From contig OZ024876.1 of assembly GCA_964017185.1 (NCBI GenBank), forward strand, positions 27,310,278 to 27,374,277: a DNA stretch of 64,000 nucleotides, given 5' to 3'. This DNA comes from Rugalucina vietnamica (Eukaryota > Mollusca > Bivalvia > Lucinida > Lucinidae). Each line of letters starts with the position of its first letter. Position 1 is the stretch's first letter. Made by a program: the position numbers and the translations under genes. Of this stretch, positions 1 through 12,590 are shown in pieces. A model generated the notes under the pieces. The model did not search any database. It saw only the letters and a program-made list of their open reading frames with translations, and was not told the DNA's origin.

Positions 1-432
1 CATTTAAAGAAGGCAGCATAATTATCAACCGTGATTGGGTATAAAACTAAGCATGCAGACCCATCTAAGCAAGCATGTACCCATCGGAATTCCAACAATT
101 TGTCTGTATAACTTGGTCCCAAATCTATTATAAATATTATCCAGGAGAAAGGATAAGGCGTCGCACACATTTTGACATGACCAAAGTGTATACCGACTTT
201 GGTCAGAGGAAGTGAAAAAAGCCTTTCTGTCATTACATGCCAAATAAAGTGAACCATAGTTTTTTAATGCCCTTTTGAAGGTCCACTCTATCAAATCCAG
301 AAGTTTTTCTTTAATTAGATTATGTGGTAAAGTTGTATATAGAGTAGAAAAATCATATGTGGACAAGCTCGTCGCACGGAACCCTCTACACTTTAAATAA
401 TTTATAGCCTGAAAGGCGAAAATATTTAGCAA
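1..432 (-). pseudogene. Penelope-like reverse transcriptase fragment, cut by window edge
   Basis: The minus-strand frame at 25-432 (135 residues) resembles the RT core of Penelope-like elements. A motif-A-like segment TYDFSTLYTT with Asp27 is followed by a linker and then by QIVGIPMGT near residues 111-119, which matches the G-x-P-M-G-x block. After that block the reading is no longer RT-like, so a frameshift or deletion has removed the catalytic D-D motif. The piece is partial on both sides. The RT call is by motif recognition; assignment to the Penelope-like group rather than another RT lineage is inference. Confidence 0.5.
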
Positions 433-2227
433 TTATTTTATTTTTTCTTTTTATTTATTTATTTATTTATTCATTCATTTATTTATTTATTTCAATTTTT
501 ATAATTGCAGACACATTGTTTGATTAAACCCCATCAATACCGGTCGTGGTTGTCTAATGAATTGCGTATTTGCATAGTAATCCGGAGGTTATGGATTCAA
601 TACCCGGCTGGTACATGCCTGTCATGTGGTGGCAAATATTCATCCTAACGTTAAAAGCAAACCGCGCATAGGGTGTAATCATCTGGTAGTCAATTTTGAG
701 TAATCCTGAGTAGATCACGTTGAGGAGAAATCTTGTCATATTATTACCCTCTGTTGTTCTGCAATATTGAGACGGAAATGTTCCGCAGTACCACGGAAAC
801 TATGGAGATTGACGCATGCGGACCAAATGAAGGACCACTACAAGAAGTAAAGATGAGGTGAGTCAGAAGCTAATATGAAATAAGGCACTACCTTTGTCGC
901 GACGCTATACTCCCATTGCGCAGACAATTTTAAAATAAGATACATATATACATGACAGCTTCCTCATCCTGGTGATCATTGCCGAAAATTACCATTATGG
1001 AAAGTTAGTTTAATATCAGTTATTACATTGCAGGGCATGTTGAAACGTGACGTCGACGTCAAACTATATGGAGAGTTAATTTATCAAGTAGTATAATGCA
1101 GCAGCGCATGTTGCAATGTCACGATGACGTCAAAAAACAACAATTCCGGTTCCGGTTGACGAAAGATTTTTTCTGTCAATGTACAGAAGAGCAGAAAAGA
1201 ACAGAACTTTTTAACCACGTTCTACCATAAGAGCGACGCAGGAGCGTCGCTTTAACCATCTTTGGTAAAGCAAGGAGACGGATAATCCATAACTATCATA
1301 GAAGATATTCATTAAAATCTGTACTGCACCCGCCTTTTTACTTCATGGTCACTCATTTAACCTTTGTACCTTTGGTGTAAGTATGGTTGGCTGTAAGTGC
1401 CAGTCAATCACACAGAACACATTAAATGCAGGACATCTTAGCATCATATGGTATATAATCAAAACAAAAACAGTACTCTTTCCAGAATGCACGGTCTGCA
1501 TAATAATTATAATGAATAGCAAAAACGTTATGAATCCATCGAGTGTAATCAATTTCCTGACCTATATTTCAAATAATAAGCTGCTTCAATATTCAAACAT
1601 TAATATGCCAAATGAGGCTGGTATATAGCGAATGACATGAAACAAGAACTTACTGTTGAAATAAGAAATCAAAACCTTAACCAGTTTGTGACTCAGATCA
1701 GAATGCTATGTCGCTTTGAGAACATTTAGTAATCACTTGATATAGAATCCAAAATTTCAATATTCTAGCCATTATCAGTTGCTGAATATTTTTAACCGTT
1801 TTGCACCTGTCATTTTGGGAGCATATAAGACTGGTTTCAATACAACACAGCTCATAGAACCCTGAGCACTATAAATCATTCTTGTCCGAAAGCAGTAGAT
1901 TACAGCAGTGCCTTTTTGTTATCGTCGTTCTATACACAGATCATAAAACAAGATTGCATGCATCAGAATTGAGCGCTGGAAGTAAATTTCTGAGTTCAAC
2001 AGTTTTGCGATTTATCATATGAGCCTGCTAACTTGGAAATATCTCTGTATACTGTCATACGCCCACACGAACGTTCTAGGCAGGGTAGCGCATCGTCTGG
2101 TAGTATCGACAGGAAAAGAAGAGTTATAGTATAGAGGTTGAAAAGCATAAAAGTGAAGAATAAAAACAGGTGATAGGTTAAAAAAGATTAGAATAGCTAA
2201 AATCATATAAAACAAGCATGTGGGAAT
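433..2227. other. No gene seen; ATTT-rich tract and a dispersed repeat
   Basis: Positions 450-493 are a (TTTA)n-like tract. About 1050-1255 is a dispersed repeat that recurs at 6540-6865: both carry TTCCGGTTCCGGTTGACG and end in a short hairpin built on GCGTCGC. The short reading frames here show no domain I recognise. Confidence 0.6.
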
Positions 2228-2345
2228 CTATGGGCGAGAATGCTGCAACTTGCAGACTGCGGCCTTAAAGACCGCAAGGTTCTGCAAGCTTGCAACAGAC
2301 TCTGGGAGAGAGTTCCACTGTACTATAGCTAGTGTGAAACTGAAT
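2228..2345 (-). pseudogene. C-terminal remnant of a non-LTR retrotransposon RT ORF
   Basis: Read on the minus strand from about 2345 to a stop at 2228-2230, the frame gives a tail containing VQWNSLPESVASLQNLAVF, which matches the W-N-x-L-P-x-x-V...F-K signature at the extreme C-terminus of many Jockey/CR1/RTE-type LINE ORF2 proteins. Upstream sequence on that strand falls out of frame at once. Only about 38 codons survive. It is a fossil fragment, with no catalytic residues left. Confidence 0.55.
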
Positions 2346-3741
2346 ATTTATAGTAATCCATTCGGTGTAGCCCTGCCTAAAGGTCATGGAATGGCAGTAC
2401 CAGGAAATTCTATTAGAGTACTGCACATAGTCTGGAAGGGGTCCGGCAACTAGGCTATGAATGACTTTAAAAATAAACAAAGACGAGCATCAACGGCGTA
2501 TAGATACCCATCTTGCTAAGAAATCCAGCGCACATTCTGATCGGAGTCGGCACCGCTGAACAAAACATTAGTTTAGGGCGCTGTGTCTAAATTTTGGCTC
2601 CCCTGACAAATGTTTGGTTAAAGTGTTTCCTTTGGATTTTTTGTTTTATTTAGAATAAACATATTTTCAGTACTATTTCCTTTGGATTTTTATACAGAGC
2701 TATATATGCAATTTTAAATAAAAGATGTTGTTGCAATTTTTTATTCCAAATATTAACGTCAAAATGACGTCACAAAATGACGTAAGCCCTTTTCTAATCA
2801 AATTAGGTAGATTTTATTGAGGTTTTTTTTTCAAAGCGCTAATAAAGGCATTTAATGCTTACTTTTAAGGCAGAGTGGTTAAATATGCCTATGGCAAAAC
2901 TAAAATGCAATTTTGATTCTATGTAGGCTCAACTGCTACGTGAAAGGGACGTTGGTTTGACGTCTTTGTGTTAGAATAAGAAATATACTACACAAGAAAA
3001 TACTTGAACATATAAGAACAAATGTACATCACGAATTTGACGAAAATACAGTAGACAAGTTTCTGACTAAATGATCGCCTCATAAATGGTACAATTGGTG
3101 GAAAACATTTAATTACAGCAGTGTATTGACGTTACATGAACCAAAAAAGCTTTATACTATGTAAATTATGTTTATTATTCCAGTTTTTCGCCAATTTTGG
3201 TAAAGTAATGCCACGAATTATTTCGACATTTAAGTATTGCTTTGCGTTCATTATATTTGATTTTGGAATTATACGTGAAATGATATTCATTATAGTAGTA
3301 TTCTGGTCCCTTTAGCTTCATTTGCGTTACGAAAATTTACCATCATGGTGGGCTTCTTCCAAATGACTTAAAAATTTTCACCACCATTTTATTAGATTAT
3401 CATTATATAAAGTTTATAAGGTGTGGAGTGATATTTAAAATGCAAGGTATTTGGTTACAAAATTGACAGTAAAGTAATCGACAAGACTATTGGAATGCCA
3501 AATATTACACAATATATCGTTCTCTTGCTCGTGGAAATTTCTGTCATCGATGTGTAAACTCGTGCGTACTTCAAGGGGGTGGTATCGTATGTGTGAGTAC
3601 AGTTTTGAAAATAAGTCAGGTCTGAGGACTAAATCTATTGGAATTAACAAATTAGGCACAACATAGTCTCCAGCCTCATCACGGTATGTCATTGTTTTGA
3701 AAGTTGGCGTGGGATCTCAGGTTGTAGTCTCAATCCGAAGG
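2346..3741. other. No gene seen; AT-rich intergenic DNA
   Basis: AT-rich sequence with scattered TGACGTCA-like motifs near 2755-2790. I recognise no protein domain, RNA gene or clear repeat boundary. Confidence 0.5.
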
Positions 3742-3816
3742 ACTGGAGAAGCCCGGGATCGAACTTGCGACCCCTGGTTTACAAGACAAGTGGCTTAACC
3801 ACTGTGCCAAGGAGGC
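3742..3816 (-). repeat. tRNA-Thr-like SINE head or tRNA pseudogene
   Basis: The minus strand reads like tRNA-Thr: GCCTCCTTGGCACAGTGG covers the acceptor stem and A box, the anticodon loop is CTTGTAA (anticodon TGT), and GTTCGATCC forms the B box. The 3' acceptor side ends in GGGCTTCTCC, which does not pair properly with the 5' side, so I do not call a functional tRNA. A related degraded copy is at 50820-50895, which supports a SINE head. Confidence 0.6.
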
Positions 3817-4588
3817 TTGTGGTATCGCATACATCCTCTTGGCCTTTCGTATCATAAATGATTCTCTGTTATTGATCTTCGGATATGTATGATAGCTGTG
3901 CAATGACTTTAGAAAAGTCTGGTTGTATACTTCCAACTTTATCAGTTATAGGAAAGGCACGTGCGATGAATGCGATATAATTCGCTTTATCGTATAATTG
4001 GCATTCATTTGCCTCATTGACCATTATCACGATGAAACCTAGCGTTTTAAGCGATGCTTCGTATATGTAGTATCCAGCCACGCATCGCCTTTACGACTCC
4101 ATGCAATTCCAATGCTAATCTTGCTTTCTCCAGCACATGCTGCATCATTTGCTTTTGCTGTAGGTACAAGAAAAATCAGTGATGTGATGCATACATGGTG
4201 ACATGCATGCACTTGTTCAGACTGACACATTCTCTGATCCTTTTTCAGTAACATTCGGGTTATAACAGGGCTTATTATGATACATGTGGTGTTTGCCATG
4301 CTATATATGCTTATCTGGGCTTTAAAACTGGCTTCCAGCAGAAGAAATGAATTGGTGACAAATTATTCAACCTACGAAAACTGCAGGCGCAAGCAAGTAA
4401 CAAACAATTGTGCTACATTACGTAAAAGATATCAACTGCGATACTAAAATACAAAGGAACTATACAACTGTACATCGAATTCAGCAGTCATGTATAAAAG
4501 TATAAAAGAGACAATAAGAGTAATCAACCAATCATCTGAAAACCTTCGATTAAATTAAGTATTACTCACTGTTAATGAGCGAATTGTT
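3817..4588. other. No gene seen
   Basis: AT-rich sequence with short frames and no recognised domain. Confidence 0.45.
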
Positions 4589-4722
4589 GAGTAATATATC
4601 ACTGTTTGTCGGTCAGTTGTACGCAGATAAATCAGTCACGCTGCGCGCCCGTAATTTGCTCTGCTTTAGTAGTAAATGGTACTTAAGCTACAAACTGACC
4701 TACAAACAGTGATATAATACTC
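4589..4722. repeat. Short inverted-repeat element, 134 bp
   Basis: Arms at 4589-4621 and 4688-4722 are near-perfect reverse complements (core TATCACTGTTTGT with GGTCAGT), enclosing about 66 bp. The form is that of a small MITE or foldback. I found no convincing target duplication. Confidence 0.6.
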
Positions 4723-5172
4723 ATCAAATCACTTTTAGAGCTGATCTATTTCTTAATTAAAGACGCGCTTTCTTTAAATATAAACAATCAGGTTGGTTTG
4801 GTCATACATAATGGCCAAGTGTTTGAGTCATGTTTGGTCTGGTCAATGTCTCTCCTGTGCATTTAGCCAGTACTGTGTGGAGCTGAAAGTGCCTTGCTCA
4901 ATGTCACTACACAGAAATGATAAGTATCGAACATGATTTGCAAATGAAGTACAAAAACACACATATCGGCGACAGAAGACCATAAAAAGAAGAACAACAT
5001 AGTGTTCTTAAATGCAATGATACCGTCCTCTTGTCTAAAAAGATCATCTACTATTAATGTGAAACATACCGGCAAATTCGAAAAGTCATCCATGGAGGTT
5101 ATTGATTCATTAACAGGACATCCATCTTGTGGATTTAATTAGGTTCAAGAAGCTTAAGTACCATTTACTACT
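4668..5172. repeat. 22-bp perfect inverted repeats, 461 bp apart
   Basis: Positions 4668-4689 (starting AGTAGTAAATGGTACTT) recur as an exact reverse complement at 5151-5172. The left arm overlaps the smaller inverted-repeat element at 4589-4722, so two palindromic structures interlock here. The enclosed DNA has no recognised coding content. Confidence 0.6.
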
Positions 5173-7205
5173 AACTAGTTTGCAAATTGTCATGTAAATA
5201 CTATATATATTTTACACGAAATGGTTAACGACCAGCAGCAGTTTTTGTTTCATTTAAAAAGAAGTACGGACGCTACGAAATATTTTTCAAACTTTTAAGG
5301 TCATTTAGTGCACATTATATATGACCATAGCACTAGTTGCACAAACCTTATTTTTCACATGAATTATTAATCTTAGACACAACCTATGACTGAAATATCG
5401 CCCCCTACAAAACAGGATACCTTTGGCATTTGAACTTCCAAAATAATCCACCGTTTATAGTTATGTGACGTCATTTTTCAAACACTGAGGTCATTATGAT
5501 GTTATTGTTACAAATATTTTATATTGAAAACCAGCATATCAATTTTATGTTCAAATGTGATGTTTTTATTAACATAACAGCTAATCGAACTATTCAAGGT
5601 TATTACAATAATGTAAATAGCCCTAAATTAATAATTTTGGTATACGACAAAATAACTGCACACGTCACTTTATGACGGAACGTCGCGTTAACTAGACGGA
5701 ATATTTCCATCGGTATTCCGTTAGACCTCTCCATACCGACGGAAATGACTTCTATTGAGTCCTTAGTCGAAAATGAAAATTCATCGAAGACTCTAAAGAA
5801 ATTGAAAATTATGTTATGTTATATCTTTTCTGACTGATAGGACTTAATTTATATATATATTCCAGATGTAAAATGACAGAGACTCATAAAATACTTCGTA
5901 TTTTCTGTTGAAAAATATCGCATATGTCTATAAATAGATAAGGGGAGACCACTGTAGAATATGAGACAAAAAGTAGAAAATCGATTGCTTTTTGCAAATT
6001 TATTGAAATTCTGCAGGCTAACCAGATGTTTACTGCATTTTCTAACATAACGTAACAAAAATTCTAACAATTATCACCAAATAAAGCAGCTATAAGTTTC
6101 TTACGAAATCTATAATCTGTTCGACCATAGTTTAAAGGCAACCTATGCTAAGCTGTCACGGAAGAGGAGCGAGGTCACGAAGTGTATCGAAGTGCACGTT
6201 TGCCAGCTGATCTACGCGTTAACATCAAAACAATTTTAAAAAAAATTAGAAACATCTTTTTTCTGATAGGGAATATACTGTATTTTCTACAAGAAATATC
6301 TTGTTTGCAACCCTTAACCAAAAATACAAACACGACTACACAGCGACATGTATTTCACTTACTAATGTCATATTTACGTCATTATTACTCTCAAATAATT
6401 CAAAATTACATTTGCTATAAACGAACATGATGCCATCTTTATAGTATTAGCTCAACTGATCAAATTATACAAGTTATGTCCAGTATTTTCTTTTAATGGG
6501 TCCATTTAACACTATTTATAGACATTTTACTACGCAAAAAAGGTAACCATCTTATGTGACGTCACTATGACGTGAAAATAGAATAGAATATATTTTTCTA
6601 CAAGAAAATGCGTGTTTCCCACCTTTAGCAAAAATTTGCCACGGAATTACACAGGGGCCTTGACTATAGTTCGTCCATTTAAGAAAGCCGCAGTCGAACA
6701 AATTTTGTCAACACAATATTTCGAATGTTTCAACGTGAATAGTTGTTGCTAGTCGCTACCGCCGGATTCCGGTTCCGGTTGACGAAAGATTTTTTTCTAT
6801 CAATGTATCTAGAACAGAATAGAACAGAACATTTTACCACCCAGTGACGCTGTCGCGTCGCTATAACACGTTTGATACCCAGTGACCCCTAGGTTGTTGT
6901 TTTCTGCTAAGCTTTGAAGGAAGTCAAAGAAGAATCGACGCATGCGCATAAGGATTTTTTTATCGACAACATACATGTTGCTTCGGTGTATAGCAAAACT
7001 TTGCAGTGAAACTGTATTTGTTTTGCCCTATGAACGTTAGCAGTGTAAGAAATTGTAAATGTTTGGAAAGGTAGAAAAAAAGTTATCCCCACTTGTTTGT
7101 ATTTGGGACCGCTTCCAAATCCATTTTCATACGACAATTATTTTTAAACTGCATTGTTGTTATTATTTTATACCCAATAACACAGTTTAAGCTTGCTTAA
7201 ATTAT
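5173..7205. other. No gene seen; second copy of a dispersed repeat
   Basis: AT-rich DNA. About 6540-6865 is related to 1050-1255, sharing the TTCCGGTTCCGG block and a following AACAGAA-rich stretch. The remainder has no recognised feature. Confidence 0.5.
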
Positions 7206-7269
7206 GTTTTTTTTTTTTTTTTTTTTTTTTTTTGTTTTTTTTTTTTTTTTTGTTTTTTTTTTTTTTTTA
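7206..7269. repeat. Poly(T) tract with rare G
   Basis: A run of T about 60 bases long, interrupted by two G residues. Confidence 0.9.
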
Positions 7270-7803
7270 ATTGACCCTTTGGTTTTGGGCTTTTAGGGAC
7301 ATTTCTCATATTATCCATAGAGATACTTTGCATATCCAAGCCGCCAAACATTCAGATCATGTACTGTATCTTATATATTTTTTTGTGTGCTAGACGATAG
7401 CCAGAGACTTCAAAACTTTGCCTATTTTTCTATCATCATAGAATATACGCTTCATACAAAATCAAGATGCATTCAACACAATTGTCAGAATAGCTAGGAA
7501 ACCATTAGTCTAGCGTGTTTCAGATGAATAATCATTTCGCCATGACAGCAAATTGGTACCGTCTATCTTTTAAACCTCAACGGTTAGATTCACGGTTAGA
7601 GAAAAAGCAATGCGAACCATTTCACCCACCCTAATCTCCCCCTTGGGATTTCTTTTGAAAAAATCTTGACTTTATTGCAACATCTGACGGCGCCTAATAT
7701 TTTGTTTTGAACTTGGCGCGATTGCTTGTGATGTAAAACTAGTTCAGGGTAAAATAATCAAATTCCAAACGATCACATACTGGAAAAATCTTTCACCGCT
7801 AGA

Positions 7804-8115
7804 CATTACCAAATCATGCCCATGCATTATACAGAGATTTTTAGATTTGTAAAAATTGAAAATTTTGATATTTTTCTTGTTTTTGCACAAAACTGAATAG
7901 ATTTTTGGCTCAGTGAGGCGGTTCTACTAGCGAGCACCCACACTCTTCTTTTACACGTGAGAACCGCCTAAGCGAGGCGATTCTAACGTGTACCCCCAAT
8001 CCGTATGTATTGGTGCAAAAATAAGACAAATGGGTATACCTCTGCTTACCCCAGTTTTTCTATATAATAGTGGGGCTCAAGGGGGTATACTTTTCATGGA
8101 CAGGTTTTCCTGATG
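7804..8115. mobile_element. MITE-1 copy 1
   Basis: One of about 13 copies of a 270-300 bp palindromic element, named MITE-1 here. One end reads CATTACGAAAACATGCCC in better copies, and the other is the reverse complement of CATCAGGAAAACATGTCC, so the termini form an 18-bp inverted repeat with three mismatches. The centre is a GC-rich palindrome around GAACCGCC. This copy has a diverged, enlarged centre. Confidence 0.7.
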
Positions 8116-8746
8116 AAAATAACAGCGAAAGGAAAGACATCATACAAAACACAAACAAAGGTATCGCTTTCAAGCGCTCAAATATTTACCACATTTTTTC
8201 AATTCACCATTTTGCAGTTCTTTCAGGGGTTTAGAGTGATTCTAATCTTAGAGGTTTTTTTACAACTACAGTGCTGTATTTTCAAAAGATTTTTTACAAC
8301 AAGTGAGAGTAGCAATACATGCAAAACTGATGCTGTTGTCCTTCCTGTGCTCGTGTGGACTGGCCGTACAGCAGAGAAGGATATCAGCATGGAAAATAAG
8401 ATTTTTGAAATTTTTTATGAGGTTTAATTATACGCCGGGATATGCATCTTTGTAAGAGGTGGGTGTGGTAAAATGCTTGTAGCAGCTTTAAAAGCGTGGA
8501 AAGACCTATCAATGTATACTGTACATAATCGTATTTGCTAATTATTTCCCTTTTCAAAAATCAGTTTAAATTTTGTCATTCTAAGTATATTCTCGGAGAT
8601 GTACCAGACAATTATGTTCAAAAATATGAAGTTTAAAGCACATGTTGTAGATCTATTCCGTGAAAATTGAAATATTCTAAAAAGTCTATTTAAAAATTTC
8701 TGATTTTCGAAAATCGATAACTTTTTTAAAAGCACGGATAACCCCA

Positions 8747-8749
<3 letters not shown>

Positions 8750-8795
<46 letters not shown>
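8750..8795. repeat. Poly(T) tract
   Basis: An uninterrupted T run of about 46 bases. Confidence 0.9.
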
Positions 8796-8796
<1 letters not shown>

Positions 8797-9019
8797 GTAC
8801 CATTCCACCTATATTTTAATTTTAAGCTGTCTGAAAATGATAATTATCGACAAGAATTGGTATCGAGCCACCTTTATCTTCTCTTTCACAGCTGTTTTAA
8901 ATGATATTCTCGCACTTGTTATTGTTTCGGAAAATAGCTCATGTACTACTACTAGTTTATGTTGTTTTTTTTTTTTGTTGTTGTTGTTGTTGTACAAAAA
9001 CCGACGGTAAATAAAGTTA

Positions 9020-9290
9020 CATCAGGAAAACATGTCCGTGAAATGAATACCCCCTTAAACCCAACTTTTATATAAAAAAACTGGGGTATGCAGGGGTATA
9101 CCTATTTCCTTATATTTGCTCCAAAACATAGAATGAGGGTACTCGTTAGAACTGCCTCGGCGAGGCGGCTCCAACGTGTACCCACAATCTATAATTTGAG
9201 CAAAAATAAGAAAAAAAAAAAATAGTGAAAATTTTCATTTTTTACAACTTAAGATAATACAGTACATTACATGGGCACGTTTTCATAATG
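9020..9290. mobile_element. MITE-1 copy 2
   Basis: Opens with CATCAGGAAAACATGTCC and closes with a CATAATG end. The central palindrome is GCCTCGGCGAGGC flanked by GGGTAC and GTACCC. Full length, 271 bp, in the orientation opposite to copy 1. Confidence 0.8.
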
Positions 9291-9656
9291 CTTGTATCTT
9301 GTATCGTCGTTTCACGTCACAGTGTCATTTATTTGATGCTAAATGATCTGAGAGAACTGTCTAACGTTTTAAGGATGCGTGGACAAGGAGATCAGAAATC
9401 GTAAATTATCGACACAGTTATCCAATGACATGATTAAACTGACACACTTACAAGTCTTTTGTCAATGCCACCGAATAACTAGACATTTATTTTCTTATTT
9501 TGAACAAAACTAAGCATATCCCCTGCCCTTCTGTTGGAAGCATCAGGATAACATGTCCCTGAAATGTATACCCACTTATACCCCAATTTTATACGGTAAA
9601 ACTGGGGTTTGCAGGGGTATACCTATTTTTCTTATGTTTGATCCAAAACAAAGATT

Positions 9657-11936
9657 TTTTTTGTCATTTATTCTTTATCAAGTCTTCCAATCATACAATA
9701 CACGATGTTATACAAATACGTGAAATATATATATTACATTGCGTGAACATCGATGCATAAATAGTTTATGCTAAATGCACATTGTTACATGTGTAGCTCG
9801 AGTTGGAAAATAAACTTTAGTTCTTTTCTAAATTTAGACATGACTAAAACATTAATGCTGTTGATATAACCACCTTTTAGTTCATTGCAAGTACATGATT
9901 GTATTAATTTTCCACAAAGATGTTCACGCAATTACGCTCCGTTATAATACGATTTCAAAGAGTAATGAAAACCCATTAGACTGGGAGACTTAACATTGAA
10001 TATTCTAAGGAAAAATGAAAAAAAAAAAAAAAAGAGAAAAATGAGAAAAGAGGGGAAAAGTATGTATCCATGGCGCACCTTTTAGGTTGTAGGTAGCACA
10101 AATGACTTTTTTCGTCCTTTAGCCGTACAGGGACTAGTCAAAAATTACGGTTCATATGGTTTGTTATCTTGATCTTAAAGTTGTTAAAATATTTTTATGA
10201 GATTGTTGTTAATTAGCAATGCGTATTAATTGCCATTTTCTTTGATGAACTTCTACTTTGTCTTTAGAAAGAGCAATGTATTCTTCTAATTCTCTTGTTT
10301 GCTGCAATAAACAAGAAAACCATTTATATCTGGTACTTCCGATTTATATTTTGAGGAAAAGATATATTGTTTTACTAAAAGTATTATAAAATTAAAGACC
10401 GAATTTTTAATTTTGTTTTTGAAACTTGTTCCAAAACTTATATTAAAGTAGTTCAGCTGAATATCAATGTTATTGAATGTCAGGATTTCTTGAATTTTAG
10501 ACCAAAATGCCTGTATATACCAACAATGCCAAAATAAATGGAAGTTGGTTTCTTCCTGCATAGAGTAAAAATCACATAATACTGATGGGGTTAATTTACA
10601 TTTAAATAAATATTTATTGTTAGGTAATATTCTCATGAGGTATTTATATTGGAAATTCCTTAGTTTAACATCGATTGTACAATTGAAGCTCATTAAATAG
10701 AACTGGGGCCAATTCACATCTTGCTGCGGGAATTCTTTAGCCCATTTTTCTTCCGCCTTGATGTTGTTAACAGTTGCACTTTTAAATTGTAAGTTATACA
10801 GAGTTTTGTTCACCGAACCTTTTTGCTGAGTTACAGCGTTTAATGCTTTGTTTATTTTTTCAGTTAAAATGTTGTGGTTTTCATTCTTCAATTTATTCTT
10901 CCAAGCTTTCGGTATGTTTGAAACTATGTTGTAATACTTAAGGAAATCGTTTTCAGATATACCATACAAATCTTTAAGTTGGTTAACTGTATAAAATTGT
11001 CTTGTTCTAAAGTCATATATATGTTCTATTAGTTTTATTCCCTTATCATACCAGTCCCGGTAAAAGAGAATATTATTATTGCATTTTATTTGTGAATTAT
11101 TCCATATTATTTCCTTTGTAACTGTTTTTGTAGATCCATTTTCATTAATTTTACACCATGCCGTCAACACATCTCGTAGAAATAAATTATTCTTTGCAAT
11201 CTGACTACAGTCCTCTGTGTTTAACGTACTTTCTAATATTACCTTCCCTCCGAATGCATTTAATTTTTCGATGTAAAACTCTTTCCATATACCTTTATTG
11301 CTATCATCGAGTATTCTTTTAACGCATCCAGCTTTTAGAGCCCATATAAAGTAATCTATATTAATCATTCTAAGACCTCCATTCTTGTAATCTTGCATTA
11401 TGGTTGAACGTCTAATTTTATCTGGTTTAGACTCCCATATAAATTTAAAAATTTCAGATTTAATTTGTTTTAAAATATCTACCGGTGGAGTGTTTAATAC
11501 CGTCAACGGATAAATAAGTTTCGGTAAAGCAAAAGTTTTCACTACAGTAACTTTTCCCATTAAAGACAGTTTTCTGTGGTTCCAACGTTTAAGGCAGTTT
11601 ACAAAATCGTTCAATTTTGGTATCAAATTATTTTCTATCAATTTATGTTTGTAGGTTGAAAGAATAATTCCTAATGTTTTGGCGGAATCAGAGGTCAACA
11701 CGAATCTAATGTTTTTCAAATGCTGAATATCTGTATATCTCAATGAACCCACTCTTAAAATAATGGTTTTATTAACATTAAGTTTTAGACCAGAAATTAA
11801 TTTAAAATCATCAAGTATTTGTATGAGTGCTTTGAAGGATTTTAGTGAACCATCCATTGCGAAAGTAGCGTCATCTGCAAACATAGTACATTTAAATTCT
11901 CTTCCGTTTATTTTTTATCCCTGTTATATCTTAATC
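9657..11936 (-). mobile_element. 5'-truncated L1-like LINE, 2.3 kb
   Basis: The insertion is bounded by perfect 15-bp direct repeats, TCCAAAACAAAGATT, at 9642-9656 and 11937-11951. The 3' end lies at the low coordinate with only a short A-tail (a T run on the plus strand at 9657-9662). The element includes the C-terminal part of its RT ORF (10286-11884) and about 630 bp of 3' UTR. The 5' end stops a few codons upstream of the FADD box, a normal outcome of incomplete target-primed reverse transcription. Confidence 0.9.
10286..11884 (-). pseudogene. LINE ORF2 C-terminal portion: RT motif FADD to cysteine-rich tail
   Basis: A 532-residue open frame begins at the RT catalytic box, FADD at residues 2-5. 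It continues through the thumb and connection regions (SLMGKVTVVK, LIYPLTVL, FIWESKP, KNGGLRMIN) and ends in the L1-type tail with ETNFHLFWHC near residues 455-465. Length and order fit L1/Tx1-like LINE ORF2 proteins, which normally exceed 1,000 residues, so the endonuclease and the N-terminal RT motifs are absent. Just upstream (about 11907-11914) the same coding sense can be followed only by changing frame at an A6 run. The protein cannot mobilise itself; the frame is nevertheless open for 1.6 kb, which suggests a fairly young insertion. The clade (Tx1 versus other L1-like) is not certain. Confidence 0.85.
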
Positions 11937-12297
11937 TCCAAAACAAAGATTGTTGGTACTCGTTAGAACCGCCTCAGTGAGGCGGTTCTACTGTGTACCA
12001 ACAATCTATATTTTGAGCAATAATAAGAAACAAATGTCAAAAAATCTCTGTATATTGCACGGGAATGATTTCGTAATGGTAAGGAATATTTTAAAGACGC
12101 CCCAGGAATCGATACAATTAAATTTTGCATCCCAACCACACCAAACCTGATCTGCTATTTATTCAAGATTTTCAATAATAACCTTTGTATTTAAAATCAA
12201 ATATACACATTATGTTTCACTTTGGCAGGGAGCGACAGGACCAGTTAATACGGCTACCATAAAGGCCCTAAACCTATACGTTCTTTCAAAAAAATGA

Positions 12298-12450
12298 CCT
12301 GGATAGCGTAGTGAATAACGACCGCGCTTGCCACCTCTGCGGTTCGGTTACGACTTCGGGTCAAACCATGTGGCAATGTAGTGGTCGCCGTTCCAAGATC
12401 TGTGGATTTTCCCGAGTTCTCCGATTTCCTGATTAAATTTTCCTACACCA
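12298..12450 (+). repeat. Degraded tRNA-derived SINE
   Basis: CTGGATAGCGTAGTGAATAA resembles a tRNA A-box region and GGTTACGACTTCGGGTC a decayed B-box region. They are followed by a TTTTCCCGAGTTCTCCG block like the conserved central domain of Deu-type SINEs. No 3' tail or target duplication is clear. Confidence 0.45.
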
Positions 12451-12590
12451 CGTTTGACAACCTAACGCCAATATCCGCGCCTTCAAAAAAACGCGTACTA
12501 TGTAGGTTCAAAGAGCTTTCTGTTATTGAAGTGAAATAAATTATATTTAAACCAAAGGCTAACGTCAAAGTTTACATTTTGTGAAATATT

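Larger units (their letters stand above)
9541..12078. mobile_element. MITE-1 copy 3, split by an L1-like LINE
   Basis: The left half runs 9541-9656 and the right half 11937-12078; the two join exactly across the LINE, with 15 bp duplicated. The right half holds the central palindrome (near 11955-11990) and ends in a CGTAATG terminus. The split shows that MITE-1 was in place before the LINE arrived. Confidence 0.85.

Noticed and set aside
3742-3816. Functional tRNA-Thr gene
   Set aside because: The acceptor stem does not pair and the 3' end is SINE-like; a related degraded copy exists at 50820.
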